A stretch of DNA of 64,000 nt, taken from JAUNSR01 sp036655755. GTDB taxonomy: Bacteria > Bacteroidota > Bacteroidia > Bacteroidales > JAUNSR01. The notes beneath the pieces were generated by a model. It did not search any database. It was not told the origin of the DNA and saw nothing but the letters and a program-made list of their open reading frames with translations. Shown here in pieces: positions 58,526 to 64,000 of this stretch; position 1 is the first letter of the stretch; each line of letters starts with the position of its first letter. Made by a program: the position numbers and the translations under genes. Where the stretch lies: contig JAVVPN010000003.1 in assembly GCA_036655755.1 (NCBI GenBank), forward strand, positions 16,895 through 80,894. The letters run 5' to 3'.

Positions 58526-58936
58526 TTAATTATTCTGTTGACAATTTTTGCAGAATCCTTTATAATACAGATGAACTTCATCTATTGTCAACTCCCCGAT
58601 GCCATCAATGAAAATTTTATCGTTCTGATCAAGCGGAATGTCATATATGCAACCGCAGTTTTTACATCTGAAGTGAGCATGTGGGCTCATATCTCCATCA
58701 AATCGAGCATTTTTTTCATCGATTCCGATTGTTTTTACCGCACCATGTTCTGTTAAGAGTTTCAATGTATTGTAAACGGTAGTCTTCGATAGGGTCGGGA
58801 TCTCTATATACAAATCATTGAATATCATGTCAGCAGTAGGATGGGTCCGGTTTTCCATCAGATACTTCATAATTGCCATTCGTTGTATAGAAGGTTTTAC
58901 GCCGTGATCCACTAAATGTTGCTTTACTCTATCCAT
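58526..58936 (-). CDS. perR: PerR-like Fur family repressor
   Basis: 136-residue Fur-family regulator with an N-terminal winged helix (KPSIQRMAIMKYLMENRTHPTADMIFNDLYIEIPTLSKTTVYNTLKLL) and a C-terminal dimer domain. The structural zinc site is CKNC (about 96-99) and CKNC (about 129-132). The sensor-metal site DGDMSPHAHFRC has the His and Asp pattern of peroxide-sensing PerR. No Fur-only extra feature is seen. A perfect Per-box-like palindrome lies just upstream, which strengthens the call and suggests autoregulation. It forms a likely operon with rubrerythrin. Confidence 0.88.
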   Translation of the reverse strand: MDRVKQHLVDHGVKPSIQRMAIMKYLMENRTHPTADMIFNDLYIEIPTLSKTTVYNTLKLLTEHGAVKTIGIDEKNARFDGDMSPHAHFRCKNCGCIYDIPLDQNDKIFIDGIGELTIDEVHLYYKGFCKNCQQNN

Positions 58937-58951
58937 GTTTTTGTTATTATG

Positions 58952-58966
58952 TTGTAATCATTACAA
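58952..58966. promoter_or_regulatory. Per-box-like operator
   Basis: TTGTAATCATTACAA is a perfect 7-1-7 palindrome, close to the consensus TTATAATnATTATAA of PerR binding sites. It lies 15 bp downstream of the -7 element of the perR promoter, so a bound repressor would block initiation. Confidence 0.82.
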
Positions 58967-58980
58967 ATTTGATTACGATG

Positions 58981-59011
58981 CAAAGATATTGACATTTCAA
59001 CTATCTCCAAA
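58981..59011 (-). promoter_or_regulatory. Promoter for perR-rbr
   Basis: On the minus strand: TTTG (59011-59008), a 19-base spacer, TATCTTTG (58988-58981). Both elements are exact matches and the spacing is ideal. Start of transcription is expected near 58974, so the leader crosses the operator at 58966-58952. Confidence 0.68.
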
Positions 59012-59251
59012 TATTTTGCAGGAAAAAAATAAAAAAAGTGGATTTTTTATCTTTTGTTTTTTCTGTATTTAAGAAAAGTGTTTGTTGTCAATAGCTTCTT
59101 TTATTTAAAGAATAGTTTAATTAATCGGTATTTAGTAGAGAACATCTCAAATAATAGAGTAGTCATAATGATTTAGGTAGTTTAGAACGGGAAATTGTCC
59201 AAAAATAAGAGCGGCTAAACCGAATCACATGAAGATACCATCGAGAATATT

Positions 59252-59259
59252 TATATTTG
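59252..59259 (+). promoter_or_regulatory. Candidate -7 element for the Crp/Fnr gene
   Basis: TATATTTG is an exact -7 match 29 bp before the start codon. No -33 element is visible. Confidence 0.38.
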
Positions 59260-59287
59260 GTGATATAAAACGTTCTCAATTACTATT

Positions 59288-59875
59288 ATGAAGTGCATAT
59301 TGCAGTCAATACATCAGATATCTCCTGTAAGCGACGAGGTTCTTTCTGTTTTTGCAGCCCGCCTGCGCCCTTTAAAAGTGGCGAAACGGACAATTCTTAT
59401 CAGTCCACAGAAGAAAGATAATAACATCTATTTTATTGAAAAAGGGATTTCGCGGTCGTATACCATTAGAGAGGGGAGGGAGATGACCTCATGGTTTAGT
59501 AAGGAAGGGGAAGTGACTTTTTCTACAAATAGTTTTTATGGAAAGATGGCGGGATATGAAAACGAGCAGGTACAGGTTTTAGAGGACTCTCTGTTTTATT
59601 ATATGCCTATCTGTGAATTAGAAGGGCTTTGTCAGACCCACATCGAAATAGCCAATTGGTTGCGTATACTGCATCAAAAAGCGTTCGTTGAAATTGAGCG
59701 AAGATTAATCTTTCGGTTATATCATTCTGCCGAAGATCGGTATCGGGAGTTTGCATACCGGCATCCGGATCTGTTTCAACGGGTGAATCTTGGGCATATC
59801 GCCTCTTATCTCGGAATATCTCATGTAACACTGTGTGCTTTGCGCAAGCAAGAGTTACGTTCTTTAAGTAGTTAA
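59288..59875 (+). CDS. Crp/Fnr family transcriptional regulator
   Basis: 195-residue protein with an N-terminal cyclic-nucleotide-binding-like beta barrel (about 20-115; ILISPQKKDNNIYFIEKGISRSYT, EVTFSTNSF) and a C-terminal helix-turn-helix (about 155-190; LGHIASYLGISHVTLCALRKQ). The cyclic-nucleotide contact residues typical of CRP are not evident, and no Cys cluster for Fe-S binding is seen, so the signal is unknown. It belongs to the common Bacteroidota group of small Crp-like regulators. It stands next to perR, divergent, and precedes an acyltransferase gene by 54 bp, which might be its target. Confidence 0.88.
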   Translation: MKCILQSIHQISPVSDEVLSVFAARLRPLKVAKRTILISPQKKDNNIYFIEKGISRSYTIREGREMTSWFSKEGEVTFSTNSFYGKMAGYENEQVQVLEDSLFYYMPICELEGLCQTHIEIANWLRILHQKAFVEIERRLIFRLYHSAEDRYREFAYRHPDLFQRVNLGHIASYLGISHVTLCALRKQELRSLSS

Positions 59876-59929
59876 AATAAATCAGGTAGTCTTCTTTGTA
59901 TTTTTGGCAGAAATGAAAAATCACAAATT

Positions 59930-61084
59930 ATGCTACAAAAATCTTTTGCTTCATCAAACACCCGTATTGTTTGGGTAGATTTGCTTCGCTTCATTGCCAT
60001 TTTTATGGTGATATGTATTCATTGTTCCGATCCTTTCAATGTGTCTCCGGAAGCACGCTCTAATCCTGATTATAATCTATGGGGATCGCTGTATGGTTCG
60101 TTTTTGCGGCCATGTGTTCCTCTGTTCGTGATGATTACCGGGCTTCTGCTGTTGCCGGTAAAGCTCAGTATGGGTGAGTTTTACAAAAAACGAATGATGA
60201 GGATTGCGGTACCATTTCTGATATGGTCGGTTCTTTATAACTTATTTCCTTGGATAACGGGGTTGCTGGGATTGTCGCCCGCAATTATTTCAGACGTTTT
60301 TGCATATGCTTCTCCGGATGCATCGCAATCATTTGGCGATACATTCCGGAATATATTATTGATCCCTTTTAAATTTAATGTATATACTGTTCCGATGTGG
60401 TATATTTATATGCTGATCGGCTTATATCTTTATATGCCATTTTTTACCGGCTGGGTGAAAACGGCTACAATAAAGCAAAAGAAGCTATTTCTGGGAGTAT
60501 GGGGTATAACATTGTTTTTGCCTTATGCCTACCAATTCTTTTCAGCCGAACTTTTCGGCTTAAGTCCGTGGAATACATTCGGGACATTCTACTACTTTGC
60601 CGGTTTTAACGGTTATCTGTTACTGGGCTATTTCTTGACAAATGATGTAAAAGAGTGGACATTATCAAAGAAACTACTCATTGCGTTGCCTATGTTCGCA
60701 ATCGGATACGCTGGTACTTACATAGGATTTCGATCGATGACAGCCATTCCTACCTGTACGGAACATGAAATGGAGTTGTTTTTCCTATATTGTTCACCCA
60801 ACGTAGCATTAATGACGATTGCCGTATTTATGCTTGTCCGAAACATCCAAATTCACTCACCATTGCTGGTGAAAGTTTTCGGAAATATCACGACGTGCGG
60901 ATTAGGAATTTATCTTGTTCATTATTATGTCGTAGGTTTAGGCTATGCAATAGCCGACATACTCTCTATTCCGATAGCAATAAAGATACCGGTAACCGCG
61001 GTATTCGTTTTTGTAATATCATGGGCTTTCGTAGCTTTATTCTTCAGATTTATACCCAAAGCTGCAAAATGGATATTCGGTTAG
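59930..61084 (+). CDS. Acyltransferase 3 family membrane protein
   Basis: 384-residue inner-membrane protein with about ten helices. It opens with VDLLRFIAIFMVICIHCSDPF, the acyltransferase-3 start with its catalytic-type His, and has RPCVPLFVMITGLLLLP and FYKKRMMRIAVPFLIW. Members transfer acetyl, succinyl or other groups to envelope sugars or lipids (OatA, NodX and relatives). The acceptor is unknown. Start is the ATG at 59930. It lies behind the Crp/Fnr gene, likely co-transcribed, and ahead of the thrS promoter. Confidence 0.87.
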   Translation: MLQKSFASSNTRIVWVDLLRFIAIFMVICIHCSDPFNVSPEARSNPDYNLWGSLYGSFLRPCVPLFVMITGLLLLPVKLSMGEFYKKRMMRIAVPFLIWSVLYNLFPWITGLLGLSPAIISDVFAYASPDASQSFGDTFRNILLIPFKFNVYTVPMWYIYMLIGLYLYMPFFTGWVKTATIKQKKLFLGVWGITLFLPYAYQFFSAELFGLSPWNTFGTFYYFAGFNGYLLLGYFLTNDVKEWTLSKKLLIALPMFAIGYAGTYIGFRSMTAIPTCTEHEMELFFLYCSPNVALMTIAVFMLVRNIQIHSPLLVKVFGNITTCGLGIYLVHYYVVGLGYAIADILSIPIAIKIPVTAVFVFVISWAFVALFFRFIPKAAKWIFG

Positions 61085-61116
61085 AGAGCCTGTATTTTGT
61101 TTTACTGTACCGTTTG

Positions 61117-61147
61117 TTGTTTTACTATTGAATTTATAATACATTTG
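61117..61147 (+). promoter_or_regulatory. Promoter for the thrS operon
   Basis: TTG (61117-61119), a 20-base spacer and TACATTTG (61140-61147) match the consensus. The start of transcription would be near 61154, right at the base of the leader hairpin. Confidence 0.6.
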
Positions 61148-61155
61148 TATTGAAA

Positions 61156-61204
61156 ACTACCGATATCGGGCGAAGCTTATTCGCCCGATATCATTTTCGG
61201 TAGT
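61156..61204 (+). promoter_or_regulatory. thrS leader hairpin
   Basis: An outer 8-bp pair (ACTACCGA with TCGGTAGT) surrounds an inner perfect 13-bp stem (GATATCGGGCGAA with TTCGCCCGATATC, loop GCTTA). No T run follows, so it is not a standard terminator. It would form at the extreme 5' end of the thrS mRNA and may control its translation or stability. Confidence 0.6.
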
Positions 61205-61245
61205 AATAATGTGTTTTGAAAGTTGTAATTCATAACAATTACTTT

Positions 61246-63192
61246 ATGATTAAAATTACCTTTCCTGACGGTTCAGTCAGAGAGTATGCAAAAGGAACTA
61301 CACCTTTGCAAATTGCAGAGAGCATCAGCTCTCGTCTTGCGCAAGATGTGCTTGCAGCAAGTGTAAACGACGCAGAATGGGACCTTACACGTCCTGTAAA
61401 TGAAGATGCGGCCGTTAAGTTATTTAAATGGGACGATGCTGAAGGCAAACACGCATTCTGGCATTCATCGGCTCACCTGTTGGCTGAGGCGTTGCAGGAG
61501 TTGTATCCTGGTATGCAGTTCGGTATCGGTCCGGCTATTGAAAATGGTTTTTACTACGATGTTGATCCGGGTGAGGCTGTAATTAAAGAATCAGACCTTC
61601 CGACCATCGAAAAGAAAATGATGGAACTGGCTGCTCGTAAAGAGGCACTTGTACGCCAAGAGATCAGTAAAGAAGACGCATTGAAACTGTTTGGCGATCG
61701 TGGCGAAACATACAAATGCGAGTTGATCAGCGAGTTGGAAGATGGTACCATCACAACATATACGCAGGGTGCATTTACCGACCTTTGCCGTGGGCCGCAT
61801 ATCCCGACAACAGCGCCGATCAAGGCGATTAAGTTGCTGTCGGTAGCAGGTGCTTATTGGCGTGGTGATGAGAAACGCAAACAGCTTTCTCGTATCTACG
61901 GTATCTCTTTCCCTAAGAAAAAACAGTTGGATGAGCATCTTGCTCTATTGGAGGAAGCAAAAAAACGCGACCACCGTAAATTGGGTAAAGAGCTCGAATT
62001 GTTTATGTTCTCACAGAATGTAGGTCAAGGATTGCCATTGTGGTTGCCTCGTGGGGCTGCTTTGCGCGACCGATTGGAACAATTCTTGCGTAAAATTCAG
62101 AAACGTTACGGATACCAGCAGGTAATTACACCGCATATCGGTAACAAAATGTTGTATGTAACTTCAGGTCACTACGCAAAATATGGTAAAGATTCATTCC
62201 AACCTATCCATACACCGGAAGAGGGGGAAGAGTATCTGTTGAAACCGATGAACTGCCCTCACCACTGTGAGATTTTCAAGGCATTCCCTCGTTCTTACAA
62301 AGACCTGCCATTGCGTTTTGCTGAGTTCGGAACTGTATACCGTTATGAACAATCGGGTGAACTTCATGGTTTAACTCGTGTACGTAGCTTTACACAGGAT
62401 GACGCACACTTGTTCGTTCGTCCGGATCAGCTGAAAGAAGAGTTCCTGAAAGTAATGGATATTATCGCTATTATTTTTAAAGCGTTGAAATTCGACAACT
62501 TCGAAGCTCAGATCTCATTGCGCGATCCGAACAATACCGAAAAATATATCGGGTCGGACGAAAATTGGGAAAAAGCGGAACGTGCGATTGTAGAAGCTTG
62601 CCAGGAAAAAGGCTTAAATGCAAAAGTTGAATATGGTGAAGCTGCATTCTACGGTCCGAAACTTGACTTTATGGTACGTGACGCTATCGGCCGTCGTTGG
62701 CAGCTGGGTACAATCCAGGTTGACTACAACTTGCCTGAGCGATTCGAACTAGAATATACAGGGTCTGATAATCAGAAACACCGTCCGATTATGATTCACC
62801 GTGCACCATTCGGTTCGATGGAGCGTTTCGTAGCAGTATTAATTGAACATACAGGTGGTAAATTCCCATTGTGGCTTACACCAGACCAAGTAGTTGTATT
62901 GCCTATTTCAGAACGATTCAATGATTATGCACATGAAGTGGCTGCCGAACTGGCATCTAACGACATTCGTGCTATCGTGGATGACCGAAATGAGAAAATC
63001 GGAAGAAAGATTCGTGATAACGAATTGAAAAGAATCCCATATTTACTTATTGTAGGTGAAAAAGAGCAAGAAAACCGTGAGGTTTCAGTAAGAAAACAGG
63101 GCGAAGGTGATTTGGGTGTCAAAAAAATCACTACTTTTGCATCTGATTTGGTTCAAGAGGTTGAACAAATGATAAACAATTCAGTAATTTAA
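61246..63192 (+). CDS. thrS: Threonyl-tRNA synthetase
   Basis: 648-residue class II synthetase charging tRNA-Thr. Order: TGS domain (about 1-62, MIKITFPDGSVREYAKG), editing domain with the zinc-type HSSAHLLAEAL (about 72-82), catalytic core with PMNCPHHCEIF, YEQSGELHGLTRVRSFTQDDAH and IHRAPFGSMERFVAVLIEH, and the C-terminal anticodon-binding domain. Length equals E. coli ThrRS (642). The ATG at 61246 is preferred because MIKITFPDGS is the standard start; an upstream TTG is rejected. infC begins directly after its stop codon, with no spacer. Confidence 0.98.
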   Translation: MIKITFPDGSVREYAKGTTPLQIAESISSRLAQDVLAASVNDAEWDLTRPVNEDAAVKLFKWDDAEGKHAFWHSSAHLLAEALQELYPGMQFGIGPAIENGFYYDVDPGEAVIKESDLPTIEKKMMELAARKEALVRQEISKEDALKLFGDRGETYKCELISELEDGTITTYTQGAFTDLCRGPHIPTTAPIKAIKLLSVAGAYWRGDEKRKQLSRIYGISFPKKKQLDEHLALLEEAKKRDHRKLGKELELFMFSQNVGQGLPLWLPRGAALRDRLEQFLRKIQKRYGYQQVITPHIGNKMLYVTSGHYAKYGKDSFQPIHTPEEGEEYLLKPMNCPHHCEIFKAFPRSYKDLPLRFAEFGTVYRYEQSGELHGLTRVRSFTQDDAHLFVRPDQLKEEFLKVMDIIAIIFKALKFDNFEAQISLRDPNNTEKYIGSDENWEKAERAIVEACQEKGLNAKVEYGEAAFYGPKLDFMVRDAIGRRWQLGTIQVDYNLPERFELEYTGSDNQKHRPIMIHRAPFGSMERFVAVLIEHTGGKFPLWLTPDQVVVLPISERFNDYAHEVAAELASNDIRAIVDDRNEKIGRKIRDNELKRIPYLLIVGEKEQENREVSVRKQGEGDLGVKKITTFASDLVQEVEQMINNSVI

Positions 63193-63771
63193 ATGGAAAA
63201 AAAACCGATGGGGGGAGGTCCAAGAAGATACGGACCTCAAAAAAGAGAAGATAAAGCTTTACACCGAATTAACGATCGTATTCGTGGCGTTGATGAAGTG
63301 CGTGTAGTTGGAGAAAATGTCGAGCCCGGCGTTTACTCTTTGAGAACTGCGATGCACATGGCGGATGAACAAGGCCTTGATTTGGTAGAGATTTCTCCAA
63401 CAGCGGTACCACCAGTTTGCAGAATCACAGATTATCAGAAGTTCCTTTACCAACAGAAAAAGAAACAGAAAGAAATCAAAGCGAAAGCTTCTAAAGTGGT
63501 TCTGAAAGAGATCCGTTTCGGACCTCAGACAGATGATCATGATTACGCTTTCAAATTGAAACATGCAAAGAGCTTCCTCGAAGAGGGGTGCAAAGTAAAA
63601 GCATATGTTTTCTTCAAAGGCCGTTCGATCCTGTTCAAAGAGCAAGGAGAGGTGTTGTTGCTTCGTTTTGCTAATGATCTGGAGGATCTGTGTAAAGTAG
63701 AACAACTTCCGCAGCTTGAAGGTAAACGTATGATTATTATGTTAGCTCCTAAGAAAAAGGAAGTAAAATAA
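63193..63771 (+). CDS. infC: Translation initiation factor IF-3
   Basis: 192-residue IF-3. The N-domain (HRINDRIRGVDEVRVVGENVEPGVYSLRTAMHMADEQGLDLVEISPTAVPPVCRITDY) and the C-domain (VLKEIRFGPQTDDHDYAFKLKHAKSFLEEGCKVKAYVFFKGR, then GKRMIIMLAPKK) are complete. It binds the 30S subunit and checks the initiator codon. Start codon is ATG at 63193, immediately behind the thrS stop at 63190-63192, so translational coupling is likely; an in-frame ATG at 63208 is possible. Unlike E. coli, the start is not the rare AUU. Confidence 0.97.
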   Translation: MEKKPMGGGPRRYGPQKREDKALHRINDRIRGVDEVRVVGENVEPGVYSLRTAMHMADEQGLDLVEISPTAVPPVCRITDYQKFLYQQKKKQKEIKAKASKVVLKEIRFGPQTDDHDYAFKLKHAKSFLEEGCKVKAYVFFKGRSILFKEQGEVLLLRFANDLEDLCKVEQLPQLEGKRMIIMLAPKKKEVK

Positions 63772-63825
63772 ATCAGAACGAACTCAGAAGAGGGGAGTAG
63801 GATCCCGGTATTTTGAAAAGAAATA

Positions 63826-63858
63826 ATATAAGGGGCGAAGCGCTTTCGTCCCTTGTAT
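63826..63858 (+). promoter_or_regulatory. Hairpin between infC and rpmI
   Basis: Fourteen consecutive pairs (two G-U) with a 5-base loop GCGCT; the core reads GGGCGAAGC then TTCGTCC. There is no T run immediately after. It resembles the thrS leader hairpin at 61168-61186 and may regulate rpmI-rplT. Confidence 0.55.
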
Positions 63859-63931
63859 ATGAAACTCAAAATAGACGGTGATGATTCTTTAATTCTTTGT
63901 TTATTATAAATTCTATAAAATTTTTTTTACG

Positions 63932-64000
63932 ATGCCTAAAATGAAGACTAATTCCGGTGCTAAAAAAAGATTCGTTCTTACCGGATCAGGAAAGATCAAA
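63932..64000 (+). CDS. rpmI: Ribosomal protein L35, N-terminal part
   Basis: The ATG at 63932 opens MPKMKTNSGAKKRFVLTGSG, the conserved start of bL35, and continues open to the window edge (23 codons). The order thrS-infC-rpmI is the usual one, with rplT expected next outside the window. Confidence 0.95.
   Translation, partial: MPKMKTNSGAKKRFVLTGSGKIK

Larger units (their letters stand above)
58937..59287. other. Divergent regulatory region upstream of perR
   Basis: A 351-bp AT-rich region between perR and the Crp/Fnr gene. The right part holds the Per-box-like site and perR promoter; the left-over middle shows no gene, and the end contains a -7 element for the Crp/Fnr gene. Confidence 0.6.

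Noticed and set aside
61148..61245. T-box riboswitch in the thrS leader
   Set aside because: The leader is under 100 bases, lacks the T-box sequence and a terminator/antiterminator pair, and T-boxes are not typical of Bacteroidota.

Overview
This window is chromosomal DNA from a member of the order Bacteroidales (Bacteroidota). I cannot name the genus. The evidence is the family content (proteins resembling DUF4827, DUF5606, DUF5686, DUF3276/PUR, DUF349 and a type IX-style C-terminal domain), the weak or absent Shine-Dalgarno sequences, and promoters of the Bacteroides sigma type (TTTG or TTG, about 20 bases, then TAnnTTTG) in front of many genes. I saw no rRNA, tRNA, insertion sequence, prophage or CRISPR array by eye. 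Most of the window is stable core genome with a few accessory islands.

Layout. 0-2.8 kb: the last 31 codons of lepA, then nhaA, a small SnoaL-like protein and a DJ-1/PfpI protein. 2.9-4.2 kb: an unrecognised 419-residue protein. 4.5-9.9 kb: a five-gene export-directed carbohydrate locus (twin-arginine Gfo/Idh/MocA oxidoreductase, DUF1080 lipoprotein, DoxX membrane protein, second exported Gfo/Idh/MocA, exported TIM-barrel isomerase). It looks like a periplasmic 3-keto-glycoside pathway. 10-14 kb: uridine phosphorylase and a TPR/PD40 - NfeD - FloA operon. 14-16.2 kb: a PurF-like protein with a degenerate glutaminase site, YjdM, and a small charged protein. 16.4-18.8 kb: two tandem RhlE-type RNA helicases. 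18.9-22.9 kb: a secreted protein with a type IX-like tail, a DUF349 protein, and a lone Cas6. 23-31.3 kb: TtcA, an MFS/POT transporter, a YfcE-type phosphoesterase, polyphosphate kinase, YccF, MazG and DsbD. 31.8-35 kb: NrnA-type DHH phosphoesterase, DUF4827 lipoprotein, GlmM, followed by a gene-free stretch with 22-bp tandem repeats. 35.4-41.7 kb: 5'-nucleotidase lipoprotein, GroES-GroEL, an AspT/YidE-type transporter, and a PUR-domain protein. 41.9-45.4 kb: nusB-yajC-ybbR-coaE and DUF5606. 45.5-46.4 kb: a YtxH/holin-like envelope operon. 46.6-51.6 kb: uvrA and an overlapping convergent DUF5686 outer-membrane protein. 51.7-59.9 kb: a redox/iron-stress neighbourhood (PepSY membrane protein, RIC-like hemerythrin, LuxR-type regulator, two paralogous porin-like proteins, a lipoprotein, reverse rubrerythrin with PerR, and a Crp/Fnr regulator). 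59.9-64 kb: an acyltransferase, then thrS-infC-rpmI, cut by the window end.

How parts work together. The 4.5-9.9 kb genes could oxidise, cleave and isomerise glycosides outside the cytoplasm, with DoxX a possible electron outlet. PerR and rubrerythrin appear to form a peroxide-responsive unit: a perfect Per-box-like palindrome lies just downstream of a well-formed promoter. thrS has a good promoter followed at once by a strong hairpin, and a look-alike hairpin recurs between infC and rpmI.

The observations most worth a second look are the isolated Cas6 with an apparent active-site substitution, the PurF-like protein that keeps its Fe-S cysteines and PRPP loop but not Cys1, the two similar hairpins in the thrS operon, the 22-bp repeat array, and the PepSY/RIC-like/LuxR/porin cluster. 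Motifs and alignments were judged by eye, without database searches.
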